13,017 nt of DNA, from contig JBEKZQ010000153.1 in the NCBI GenBank assembly GCA_049509675.1, positions 1-13,017 of the forward strand, written 5' to 3'. Both the position numbers and the translations under genes were made by a program. Under the pieces are notes generated by a model that had not been told where the DNA came from, did no database searches, and saw only the letters and a program-made list of their open reading frames with translations. Shown here one piece after another: positions 1-7,698 of this stretch. The stretch is from JBEKZQ01 sp049509675 (GTDB taxonomy: Bacteria; Planctomycetota; Planctomycetia; Pirellulales; Thermoguttaceae). How positions within the stretch are numbered: position 1 is the stretch's first letter; each line of letters begins with the position of its first letter.

Positions 1-3000
1 GCGCTGGGCATGGCCTGGCCGCAGCCCGGCTGGATCATGACCGTTGGCGCGGTCAACGCAGCCGTGCTCGCCTTGGCCGCCTTCCGTTGGCGATTGCCGG
101 CCCTCCATGCAGGTGCGATCGCATGCCTGGCCCTCGCCTATCTCACGGCCTTCCACCGCCTGGCCGGCCACCTGTCCGGGCTCGACCTGTCCGGGCTCGA
201 ACTACTCCAGCGGACCATCAGTGCCCAAAGCGGCACGGCCCTGGCAGGACTGTTCCTCGTGCTGGCGGCGGTTTCAGAACTGCTCGTGCGGCTCGGTACC
301 CGCCGGCATGGCGTGATGTACATGGGCGGATCTGCCGTGGCTGCCGTCGCCGGCTTGTCGCTTGTCACCGTTCATGGCGTACAAAACGGCGCGGCCGACG
401 CCCTGCGTGCGGCCGTGCTCTACTCCATCTACGGCGCCGGTTGCCTGGCGTTGGTGCGACGCTGGCGTCGCCTGGAACTCAGCTATCTCGGCCTGGCACT
501 CGTGACGACCGCCCCGCTGTGGCTGCTCGCCTGGCATCAGGCAACACTGCGGCCCGGGGCGTTCGGGGCCACGGTGCTCGCCGCCGAGGCCCTGGCGATG
601 ACAGCCGCCGCCGGCCTGCTCGGCCGCCTCTACGGCGGTCCCTGGCTGGACCTGTTGGCCTCCGCCTCGGCGGAAACGGCCTGGCCTAAAGACGTCTTCC
701 GCGGCATTTCCCCCCTTTACCGTATCCCATTGGCTCACGTGGGTGAAGCGATTGCCATCGTCGCGCTGATCCTGGCGATGGCGACCGGCAGATCGCAGCC
801 GCCGGCTCCGGGCGTAACAGCCGCATGCCTCGCGGCCGTTTACGGCCTGCTGGCGTGGTTGTACGTCTCGCCCTGGCGGACATGGACGGCTTCGCTCGCG
901 GCCTTGGCCGGGGCCGTTCATACTCTGTGGTTCAGCGAGCCGGGCTACTTCGCGCAACCGTGGATGCTCGCGCTGTTGGCGCACGGCAGCGTGGCCCTTG
1001 CGGCCGCACTGCTGGCCGACCTTTGGGCCGCACGCACCGCCGACGCGAACCTCATCGCTGCGGTCCGGCGAGTGCTCGCCGAGCCCTTGGCCGGCTCGGC
1101 GCTGCTCTCGTCCGGCCTGGCCACGGCCCTGCTGGTCTCCTTGGCCGGGGCCACGGCCGTCTCGATGGCCGTAATCCTCTTCTGGCTTGCGGTCCTTTGG
1201 CTTGTCCTGGCATGGCGCCGGCGCAGCGCGGCCTTGCTGGCCGCGCACCAAGTTGTCCTTGCGCTGGCGGCGATCGCCGCCACGACCGCCTGGCTTGAGC
1301 ACGTGGGCCGGATCGTCGAAATCGGCGACGTGCCGGGCGACCCCTGGAGCCTCCAGGTCTACGGCAATGTTCTGGCCGGACTTTCGCTGGGCTGGATCGT
1401 GGTGCGCATCGTGCTGCGACGCCGCGCCAGTCGCGTCGCCGCGCCGGCTTTGTCCCAGTGGAGCACGCTGCTGCAAAACCCCGTGAGCGTCGACCACGTC
1501 GTCCGCCAACTGGTGGTCGTGGGCCAACTGGTCTTGGCTACGGCCTGCCTGTGGCCCGAGGTCTGGCGAGAACTCGATACCGGGGCCACGGTCGGCAATT
1601 CCCTGGCGGCCGCGACCTTCGGGCTGCCGGGCTGGACCCTCGCCGCTCTGCTGGCGCTGATGTTCATTGCCGCGCTATGGGAACACTGGCGAAAAGAAGA
1701 ACTCGTGGGCGCCCTCTTCTGCGCGGCCACGATCCCTTGCCTCGTCGCCGGCCAGTTCGTGGGCAGCGTGGCGGTCGCGTCGGCACTGCGCTGGGGCCTG
1801 GCCGTCGTGCTTCTCACCCTGTCGGCGGCGGTGTGGCAGCGCAAACAACTGCGGGCGGCAAGCCGCCTGGCCTTGGCCCGCGTGACGCTCGGCGCCGCCG
1901 GGCCGCGTCTGGCCCGGACCGTGCTGATCGCCACCACGGCTCTGCCCGTGCTGGGGCTGACGCTGGCCGCCGCGGCGCTCGAGATCGGCGGTATTCGGCC
2001 GGGAGGACCGGCGACGACGACGTTCTTCGCCCGCCTGGGACCGAGCGTGTCGCACCTCGTGCCGCTGGTGCTGGTCATCGCGGCCTTCGTGGGCCATGCC
2101 CTGCGCGAGCGGTCGGCGGGCTACGCCTTCGCCGCCGGGCTGGTTCTGGAAATGGCCGTGATGCTCGGTTATGCCCTGCACGCGAAGCAGCACGACGTGG
2201 AGTTCCTGGTGGCCCTGCTGCAATACGCCGCGATCACCGCCGCGCTGTGGGCCATTGCGTGGTTGCTCGTCCGGCGGCGGATCGTTCCGTGGCAGCAAGG
2301 GCGAAAGGCCGCCGAAAGCATCTTGTTGGGCCTGCAGATCGGCATGGCCATGGTCGGCAACGCGATTGTGCTCGGCTGGGCCGTGCTCGTGCTCGCGATT
2401 GCACCCCTTGCCTTGCACGGCTGGAGCATGGCCGCCGGGCTGCCCGCCGGCTGGATCGCCCTGGCGCTGCCGCTGGTGGCTATGCGACTGCGCGGTCGCA
2501 TGCATCCCGACGTGGTCGGGCTGTTCGGCATGGCCGCCCTGGGCCTGCTGGCATGTACGATCCGCGGCATTAGTCACTATTGGGGTTATGAGCTGGAACC
2601 GATCTGGGGCTATCGCACGTTGATGCTCGGCTGGGCCACGTACGCGCTGATGGTGGTGCTGGCCGCATGGTGGGCCGCCACGGTCCGCACGCTGCCCGGG
2701 GCCGCAGGGCCGCCGCAAGCGCTGCTGCGCATGGCCGCCGTTTGGGTCCGCGTGGCCGCGATCCTGGCGGTCGTGCTGGGGCTGAAGGCGGCGCTTCTGG
2801 AGCCCGGCGAACAGCTCTGGTCGGCCTCCGCCATCGCCGTGGCCAGTGCGGCCGGAGCGACGATGGCCGTCTGGCGGCGCCGTGAAGGTTGGGCCTTTGC
2901 CGCCGCCTGGGGCGTGAACCTGGCCGCCTCGCTGGTAGTGTGGCACTTCGAGATGGTCCAACAACACCCATTCGAAGTCTGGTGGCTGCGTTTGGTTCAG

Positions 3001-5883
3001 GCCAACATCCTCGCCAGCGCAGCGGTGGCGCTGGTGTGGTTGGCAGCCCGAAAGCGGCTTTACCAACTGCGCGATCTGAAGCTGGGCCAGAGCCCCCTGT
3101 TGGCCATTCAAACGGCGCTGCCGGTGATGGGCAACGCGGCGATCCTGGCGCCGCCGGTCTTCACGCTGGCGATTTCGGCGGAGCGGATGCCCGCCTGGGC
3201 CGCCGGCCTGGCCGCGCCGCCCGGCTGGCTGGGCCTGCTGTTGGCCGCCGCCGCCGCCGCATGGTACCTGAGACAGACCTTGCCGGGCAGGGAGTTCCAC
3301 GTGCTCGGCGGACTGGCCCTGGGCGCCGGCATTCTGGCGGCATGTGCCAGGATCCCGCCGGACGCCGCAAGCGACGCGAACTGGGTCGCCTACCATACTC
3401 TGTTGACCGCGTGGTCCGCGGCCGCCATCGTGCTCCTGAGCGTCGGCTTGGCGGCAAGGAATCTGCGCATCTCGCCGCCAGCGACCATGATTGCCCCCGG
3501 CGCGCCTGCTCCGCTGGCGGCCACACACCTCGTCGAGGGTTGGCTGGGACTTATCGGCGGGCTGACCGTCGCCTTGGCTGTGTTGCAAGGTTTTTGCGAT
3601 CCCCAGCGACCCTGGTGGACGGTCGGCGCGGTGCTGGCCGTCGGCGGTGTCGCCGCCGTGCTGGCCGTGTGGCTGCACGGCACTTCGTATGTTGTGCTGG
3701 CCGGGTTGTCGATCAACCTGGCCGGCATCTTCGTCTGGTGGGCCCGGGCGCCGGGCGGCCCGCCTGCCTGGCCGTGGACGCCCGAAATGCTCGTCTCGCT
3801 CGTCGAAACTAACGTGCTGTGCCTGGCCGTCGGTTCGATGGCCTGGTCGCTTGCCGGACGGGTAGCCGGTCGCAGGCTGGCGAGGGACTGGTCCATTTTT
3901 CGGCGAGAAGTGCATGCTCGCGAATCGGCGCTGGCCGAAAACATGGACCTGTCCCCTTCCCAGACGCGTGAGGGCCCGCAACTCTATGGGCGGCAGGCCG
4001 CAGCCCTCGGGGCCGTGTTGCTGGGCTTGATCGTCGCCGCAATCCTGGTCAACCAACTCGGCAGATTGGGCCGCGTCGCCTTTGAGCCCGTCAACTGGAT
4101 CGCCCTGGCGTCGATTGCCGCGGCTATGGTGCTGTGCCTCGGCGATCGGGAGGCGCGGTTCGCTTTGCCGTCGCTTTACGGGCTTGGGCTGGCGGCCATC
4201 GGCATGGGCCTCTGGGCATGCGACCTCTCCGGGCGGATGCTGTGCTGGTGGGCCGTGGCCGAGCTGGCTGGATTCACGCTCCTCATGGCCGTGCTCGGCT
4301 GGGCTGTGCCATGCACCCGCGGAATATGGCGACTCCTGGGTGTTGCGGCCGCACAAGACGATCCGCCGGCGGGGGCTAACCCGGCGTCCTGGTTCTGCCG
4401 GGCCCAGGCCATCCTCGTGGCACTGACTGCCGCGCTGGCCGCTTGGATCGCCATCGACTTCGCATTCGATCCGTGCGGTGAAGTCCTGGCGCTGTTCGGG
4501 TTGAAGAGTCGCCTGGCCGCGCCCCCCGGCGTATTGACGCTCGTGGGCACGGCAATGGTCATGGCGGCGATCCATAAAGGCAGGACCCGGGCCGCCTGGC
4601 AAAACGCCGCCTTCGCCCTGGGCATGCTCTTGGGCTGCTCGATCCGTTGGGCCCTGATCGACTCGGCATCGCCCGTTCCATGGCTCGAGCGCAGCGTGGG
4701 CGCGATCTCGGCCGGGGCAATACTCGCGCTCGTGGCCGGCGTGGGCCTGAGAGCCGTGCTTCCGCGCGGCAGCGATTGGATCGAGCGCGCCGGAAAAATC
4801 CTGCCGGCGCTGGCCGGCCTGATCGCCGCGATGACGCTTGCCGTGCTCGGCCAAGAGGCCTGGCGGTTCCTGCAAGGGCAGGACATACCCTTGCGATTGT
4901 GGGAGATTGCAGTCGTGGGCGGTGCCCTGACGGCCCTGGCCGGCGCGTGCATCGCTTCGGCCGCCTTGCCCGCATGGGACCCGTTTCGCAGCAGCGATCG
5001 CCGGCGTCAGGCCTATGTGTACGCGGCCGAGGGGATCGTATTGCTCGTCGGACTGCACGTGAAGATGACGCTGCCCTGGATTTTCCACGGGGTCTTGCAG
5101 CGCTACTGGATGTTGGTCGTCGTTGCCGTGGCGTTTTCGGGGGCGGCACTGGCCGAATTATTCCACCGCCGCCGACTGCCCGTGCTCGCAAAACCGCTGG
5201 AGCGGACCGCCCTGGGCCTGCCGATTCTGCCCGCGATTGCCTTTTGGTTCCTGCCGGCGCCGGACAGGCCATGGAGCCTCGTGGGCCGCTCGCCCGTGGC
5301 CTGGTTCTCGATCGGCGCGTTCTACGGTTTCATGGCCGTGTCGCGGCGATCGCTGCCGGCGACGCTGCTGGCCATCCTCACCACGAATCTCGGGCTGTGG
5401 GTCGCCCTCGACGAGTTTGGCGTGCCCTTCCTCGCACATCCGCAACTCTGGCTCATTCCCCTGGCCCTGGCCGGACTGGTGGGCGAATACGTCAATCGAA
5501 ACCGGCTGACCGAAGCCCAAAGCACGGCCGCGCGGTACCTGCTCCTGAGCATCATCTACGTCTCGTCGGCAGCCGACATGTACATCGCCGGCATCGGCAG
5601 CAATTGGCGCCTTCCGCTGGTGTTGATGGCGGTCTCCGTGGCTGGCGCACTGGCGGGCATCCTGTTCCGCATCCGCTCGTTCCTCTACCTGGGGTTTACG
5701 TTCCTGGTGGTCGACGTCCTGAGCATCCTGTGGTACGCGGTCGTCCAGCAGCAGCACACCTGGATCTTGTCCGCGAGCGGAGTCGTGCTCGGCGCGGCGA
5801 TCATCGCCCTGTTCGCCGTGTTCGAGAAACGCCGCAACGACGTGCTCAAGGCCGTCGAGCGGCTGAAGGAGTGGCGGCAGTGA
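1..5883 (+). CDS. Giant polytopic membrane protein of unknown function, 5' partial
   Basis: The frame is open to the left edge. The first Met codon is at base 10, but no ribosome binding site can be seen in the nine bases before it and the protein starts in mid-pattern, so the true start is probably upstream. From that Met it has 1957 residues, almost all hydrophobic segments of about 20 residues joined by short Arg-rich or Trp-rich loops, giving several dozen predicted membrane spans. No enzyme motif, signal peptide or soluble domain was recognised. Two alternating patterns recur: one near residues 701, 958, 1223, 1527 and 1779, the other near 832, 1097, 1384 and 1664. A REP-like palindrome encodes residues of about 1292-1316. 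The last residues are charged (EKRRNDVLKAVERLKEWRQ) and probably cytoplasmic. The stop overlaps the next gene's GTG. That it is a real gene is almost certain; its role is unknown. A large DUF-type membrane protein or a transporter-like scaffold are guesses. Confidence 0.9.
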   Translation, partial: ALGMAWPQPGWIMTVGAVNAAVLALAAFRWRLPALHAGAIACLALAYLTAFHRLAGHLSGLDLSGLELLQRTISAQSGTALAGLFLVLAAVSELLVRLGTRRHGVMYMGGSAVAAVAGLSLVTVHGVQNGAADALRAAVLYSIYGAGCLALVRRWRRLELSYLGLALVTTAPLWLLAWHQATLRPGAFGATVLAAEALAMTAAAGLLGRLYGGPWLDLLASASAETAWPKDVFRGISPLYRIPLAHVGEAIAIVALILAMATGRSQPPAPGVTAACLAAVYGLLAWLYVSPWRTWTASLAALAGAVHTLWFSEPGYFAQPWMLALLAHGSVALAAALLADLWAARTADANLIAAVRRVLAEPLAGSALLSSGLATALLVSLAGATAVSMAVILFWLAVLWLVLAWRRRSAALLAAHQVVLALAAIAATTAWLEHVGRIVEIGDVPGDPWSLQVYGNVLAGLSLGWIVVRIVLRRRASRVAAPALSQWSTLLQNPVSVDHVVRQLVVVGQLVLATACLWPEVWRELDTGATVGNSLAAATFGLPGWTLAALLALMFIAALWEHWRKEELVGALFCAATIPCLVAGQFVGSVAVASALRWGLAVVLLTLSAAVWQRKQLRAASRLALARVTLGAAGPRLARTVLIATTALPVLGLTLAAAALEIGGIRPGGPATTTFFARLGPSVSHLVPLVLVIAAFVGHALRERSAGYAFAAGLVLEMAVMLGYALHAKQHDVEFLVALLQYAAITAALWAIAWLLVRRRIVPWQQGRKAAESILLGLQIGMAMVGNAIVLGWAVLVLAIAPLALHGWSMAAGLPAGWIALALPLVAMRLRGRMHPDVVGLFGMAALGLLACTIRGISHYWGYELEPIWGYRTLMLGWATYALMVVLAAWWAATVRTLPGAAGPPQALLRMAAVWVRVAAILAVVLGLKAALLEPGEQLWSASAIAVASAAGATMAVWRRREGWAFAAAWGVNLAASLVVWHFEMVQQHPFEVWWLRLVQANILASAAVALVWLAARKRLYQLRDLKLGQSPLLAIQTALPVMGNAAILAPPVFTLAISAERMPAWAAGLAAPPGWLGLLLAAAAAAWYLRQTLPGREFHVLGGLALGAGILAACARIPPDAASDANWVAYHTLLTAWSAAAIVLLSVGLAARNLRISPPATMIAPGAPAPLAATHLVEGWLGLIGGLTVALAVLQGFCDPQRPWWTVGAVLAVGGVAAVLAVWLHGTSYVVLAGLSINLAGIFVWWARAPGGPPAWPWTPEMLVSLVETNVLCLAVGSMAWSLAGRVAGRRLARDWSIFRREVHARESALAENMDLSPSQTREGPQLYGRQAAALGAVLLGLIVAAILVNQLGRLGRVAFEPVNWIALASIAAAMVLCLGDREARFALPSLYGLGLAAIGMGLWACDLSGRMLCWWAVAELAGFTLLMAVLGWAVPCTRGIWRLLGVAAAQDDPPAGANPASWFCRAQAILVALTAALAAWIAIDFAFDPCGEVLALFGLKSRLAAPPGVLTLVGTAMVMAAIHKGRTRAAWQNAAFALGMLLGCSIRWALIDSASPVPWLERSVGAISAGAILALVAGVGLRAVLPRGSDWIERAGKILPALAGLIAAMTLAVLGQEAWRFLQGQDIPLRLWEIAVVGGALTALAGACIASAALPAWDPFRSSDRRRQAYVYAAEGIVLLVGLHVKMTLPWIFHGVLQRYWMLVVVAVAFSGAALAELFHRRRLPVLAKPLERTALGLPILPAIAFWFLPAPDRPWSLVGRSPVAWFSIGAFYGFMAVSRRSLPATLLAILTTNLGLWVALDEFGVPFLAHPQLWLIPLALAGLVGEYVNRNRLTEAQSTAARYLLLSIIYVSSAADMYIAGIGSNWRLPLVLMAVSVAGALAGILFRIRSFLYLGFTFLVVDVLSILWYAVVQQQHTWILSASGVVLGAAIIALFAVFEKRRNDVLKAVERLKEWRQ
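2110..5470 (+). repeat. Alternating internal protein modules within the giant membrane protein
   Basis: By eye, the translated protein repeats two related patterns. Pattern B resembles R-x-x-Y/W-A-F-A-A-G-L followed by an N-L-A-type helix and then a helix ending W-L-x-x-R. It begins near residues 701, 958, 1223, 1527 and 1779. Pattern A resembles H-x-V-L-G-L-A-x-L-A-L-G-x-L-A-A followed by a W-x-x-Y-x-x-L helix. It begins near residues 832, 1097, 1384 and 1664. The full period is about 250-300 residues, with A and B about 130-160 apart. This suggests growth by duplication of a small multi-helix unit. The alignment was made by eye, so unit borders are approximate. Confidence 0.55.
3884..3956 (+). 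repeat. REP-like palindrome, copy 1, in frame inside the giant membrane gene
   Basis: The left arm GGGACTGGTCCATTTTTCGG (from 3884) pairs with a right arm ending GCCGAAAACATGGACCTG then TCCCC (3934-3956). The arms are complementary except for a T opposite T (GGACT versus CCTGTCC) and one extra base. The same family occurs at 10691-10768 and 12391-12475. Here the element is read in the gene's frame as a hydrophilic stretch starting DWSIFRREVH and ending ENMDLSPS, lying in a loop between membrane helices. The loop is about 25 residues longer than the matching loops of the sister modules, as expected of an insertion. Confidence 0.8.
5866..5871 (+). promoter_or_regulatory. Ribosome binding site AAGGAG that fixes the GTG start at 5880
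   Basis: AAGGAG lies within the last codons of the giant gene, eight bases before GTG at 5880. The GTGA overlap plus this site supports translational coupling of the two genes. Confidence 0.75.
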
Positions 5884-6146
5884 CCGCGGCAGAAGGCGAT
5901 GACCGAAAGCAGGACAGCGGCGAGCCGATCGAGCCGGCCCCGCCTGCAAGACGTCCGCTGCAGTTCAGCCTGGCGGCGCTTCTGGGGGTGACGACGGCCG
6001 TTTGTATTCTGTTCAGCGCGCTGCGGTGGCTGGGCGTATCGGCGCGGGCCGGCGCGGCAGTGCTGGTGATCCTGATCGCCGCCGCCGCCGCCGGCCTGGG
6101 CCTGATGTTCGCCATCGCGCAAGGGGAAGACGATCCTCCCGAATAG
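5880..6146 (+). CDS. Small two-helix membrane protein coupled to the giant membrane protein
   Basis: This is an 88-residue protein starting at GTG 5880; its first bases overlap the stop of the preceding gene (GTGA). The frame is open far upstream through the giant gene, but AAGGAG eight bases before the GTG and the end-to-start overlap decide the start. Residues 1-27 are charged and Pro-rich. They are followed by RPLQFSLAALLGVTTAVCIL, a first membrane helix of a type I know from many small planctomycete proteins ('RFSLRTLL' motif). A short linker (WLGVSARAG) and a second very hydrophobic helix follow, with an acidic tail GEDDPPE. No catalytic motif is seen. The tight coupling suggests it is made together with the giant protein, perhaps as an accessory subunit (inference). 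Function is unknown. Confidence 0.8.
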   Translation: MTAAEGDDRKQDSGEPIEPAPPARRPLQFSLAALLGVTTAVCILFSALRWLGVSARAGAAVLVILIAAAAAGLGLMFAIAQGEDDPPE

Positions 6147-6168
6147 ACGTGCGCGGATCGCCGGTCGC

Positions 6169-7539
6169 TCAATACTCCTGCTTCGTGACAATGCCCGGCT
6201 GCGGCACGGGATACTTGCCGTTGGCGTCGCTCATCAGTGGGGCGGGGCCGTCCATGGCGAGCTTGTCGACGTTGGGCGCGAACTCGTGCGGGCAGTTGAG
6301 GATCTCATCGTAAGTGACGATCCGGCCGGTGTGGGCGGCCATGCGGCCCATCGAGGTCACCAGGCTGGCTTCGACGCCCCGCTTCACTTCGTTGTAGGGC
6401 TTGTCGTTGCGGATGGCGTCGACCAGGTCGTTCCATTCGTTCTGGTAGGGATTGCCCTCGTCGCCCTTGACCTTGGATTCCCAAAGCGTGCCGGCCCGCG
6501 ACGAGCCCAGGCCCTTGAAGGTGGCGGCAGGGCCGCCGCAGTCGCCGCTGCGGGAGATGATCGCCGTGCCCTTGGTGCCGTGCGCGAAGCTGTGATAGAT
6601 TTCGGTGCAGCCCAGCATGCAGCGGCCGTCCATGAGGAATTTGGTTTCGTCGGGGAACGTGTATTCCACGCTGTAGCTGTCGAAGTTCTGGTCGACGTAG
6701 TCGCTGCGATAGTGGCGGCCGCCCAGCGCCTGGGCTGACACCGGCCAGGCGCCTTTCATCCAACCGCAATGATCGATGATGTGGATGTAGAAATCGCTGA
6801 AACAGCCGCCGCCCGCCCAGAGGAAACTGTGGAAGCGGCGTATCTGGTACTCCACCTCGGAGACGCCGGCCGGCTTGGGCGACGACTGCATCGAACCCAA
6901 GGCGCCGTGCATGCGATAGCCGCGCATGAGCACCAGGTCGCCGATTTCGCCGTCCTGGATGCGCTGGGCCAGTTGTTGCATCGCGCGGCTGTGCCGGGAC
7001 ATCAAGCCCACGCCCACCTTGAGGTTCTTGGCCGTCGCCTCGTCGGCCAGCTTGAACATCTTGCGGGACGTTGGACCATCCGCCGTCAGCGGCTTTTCCA
7101 TGAAGACGTTCAGCCCCTTCGCAATGGCGTAGGTGAAATCCACCCAGCGGAACGCCAGCGGCGTGGCGAAGATGGCGATGTCGCCCGGCTTCAGGCAGTC
7201 CATCGCCTTCTGGTAGGCGTCGAACCCGATGAATTGGCGCTCCCGAGGCACGTCGACCCGATCGCCGCACTGCTGCTTGATGCCCCTGTAGCTGCCGTTG
7301 AGGCGGTCCTTGAAGACGTCGGCCATGGCCACCAGCTTGACGGGGCCGTGCTTGACCGACATGGCGTCGGCCGCCGCGCCGGTGCCGCGGCCGCCGCAGC
7401 CGATCAAGGCCAGTTGGATCGTGTTGTTCTCGGCGGCATGGACGTGCGGTACGGCCATGCCGGCCAGGGCCGTGGCCGCAGCCACTTTGCCGGTGTTCTG
7501 CAGAAACTCACGACGCGAGGGCTTGTTGATTGCGTTCAT
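6169..7539 (-). CDS. Secreted Gfo/Idh/MocA family NAD(P)-dependent oxidoreductase (Tat signal)
   Basis: This is a 456-residue protein. It opens with a twin-arginine signal: SRREFLQ at residues 8-14, a hydrophobic stretch (about 18-31) and a probable cleavage site near HVHAAE (residues 32-37). The mature part starts with a Rossmann fold, IQLALIGCGGRGTG (glycine motif at 47-54). EKP follows at 148-150, the family's cofactor/substrate motif, and then the C-terminal alpha/beta domain with GGGCFSDFYIHIIDH (243-257), the family's catalytic region. Members oxidise or reduce sugars, inositols or related polyols. Planctomycetes carry many exported versions; the substrate cannot be read from sequence. 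The Met at 7539 was chosen because AGGAG lies 11 bases before it and the Tat motif follows directly. The frame stays open further upstream, antisense to the transposase, but that stretch is a shadow. The gene converges on the small membrane protein gene, with 22 bases between the two stops. Confidence 0.93.
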   Translation of the reverse strand: MNAINKPSRREFLQNTGKVAAATALAGMAVPHVHAAENNTIQLALIGCGGRGTGAAADAMSVKHGPVKLVAMADVFKDRLNGSYRGIKQQCGDRVDVPRERQFIGFDAYQKAMDCLKPGDIAIFATPLAFRWVDFTYAIAKGLNVFMEKPLTADGPTSRKMFKLADEATAKNLKVGVGLMSRHSRAMQQLAQRIQDGEIGDLVLMRGYRMHGALGSMQSSPKPAGVSEVEYQIRRFHSFLWAGGGCFSDFYIHIIDHCGWMKGAWPVSAQALGGRHYRSDYVDQNFDSYSVEYTFPDETKFLMDGRCMLGCTEIYHSFAHGTKGTAIISRSGDCGGPAATFKGLGSSRAGTLWESKVKGDEGNPYQNEWNDLVDAIRNDKPYNEVKRGVEASLVTSMGRMAAHTGRIVTYDEILNCPHEFAPNVDKLAMDGPAPLMSDANGKYPVPQPGIVTKQEY

Positions 7540-7550
7540 CTTAGGTTTCA

Positions 7551-7555
7551 CTCCT
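7551..7555 (-). promoter_or_regulatory. Ribosome binding site AGGAG for the Gfo/Idh/MocA gene
   Basis: Read on the minus strand, AGGAG stands 11 bases before the ATG at 7539. The spacing is slightly long. It overlaps the alternative upstream GTG, which argues against that GTG as start. Confidence 0.6.
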
Positions 7556-7584
7556 GTTGGGTTTTGAGCAGCAATAGTGCTCCC

Positions 7585-7613
7585 ATAGTAACACGCGGGC
7601 GCGCCACTTTCCA
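7585..7613 (-). promoter_or_regulatory. Candidate sigma70-type promoter with extended -10 for the oxidoreductase gene
   Basis: On the minus strand TGGAAA (7613-7608), a 17-base spacer and TACTAT (7590-7585) preceded by TGT form a weak -35/extended -10 arrangement about 45 bases before the start codon. It lies between the gene and the RAYT element, whose left end starts about 24 bases further upstream. The matches to consensus are partial. Confidence 0.3.
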
Positions 7614-7637
7614 GCAGGCAAACCGATTCCGCCCAGA

Positions 7638-7661
7638 AAAAAGGGGTCAGAACTATTTTCC
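7638..7661. repeat. Left inverted end of the RAYT element
   Basis: Five A then GGGGTCAGAACTATTTTCC. It is a perfect reverse complement of 8389-8412. Bases matching 8392-8412 also occur alone at 10236-10256. Confidence 0.85.
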
Positions 7662-7670
7662 TCTTGCCAG

Positions 7671-7686
7671 ACGGCAGCGCTGTCGT
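7671..7686. repeat. Near-perfect palindrome between the RAYT left end and its start codon
   Basis: ACGGCAGCGCTGTCGT is its own reverse complement apart from one G/T pair, which can wobble in RNA. It stands 12 bases before the transposase ATG, where no clear Shine-Dalgarno sequence is seen. It could be a subterminal transposase-binding hairpin or dampen translation (inference). Confidence 0.45.
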
Positions 7687-7698
7687 TAAGATACCACT

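Noticed and set aside
1675..5088. A very long minus-strand frame, and other long frames, opposite the giant membrane gene
   Set aside because: Its translation is rich in Arg, Gln, Gly and Pro with no recognisable fold. It is the usual antisense shadow of a GC-rich, hydrophobic coding gene, and the plus frame gives coherent membrane helices throughout.
4647..5879. Upstream extension of the small membrane protein frame inside the giant gene
   Set aside because: The extended sequence is Arg-rich shadow text. The AAGGAG and the GTGA overlap at 5880 mark the real start.
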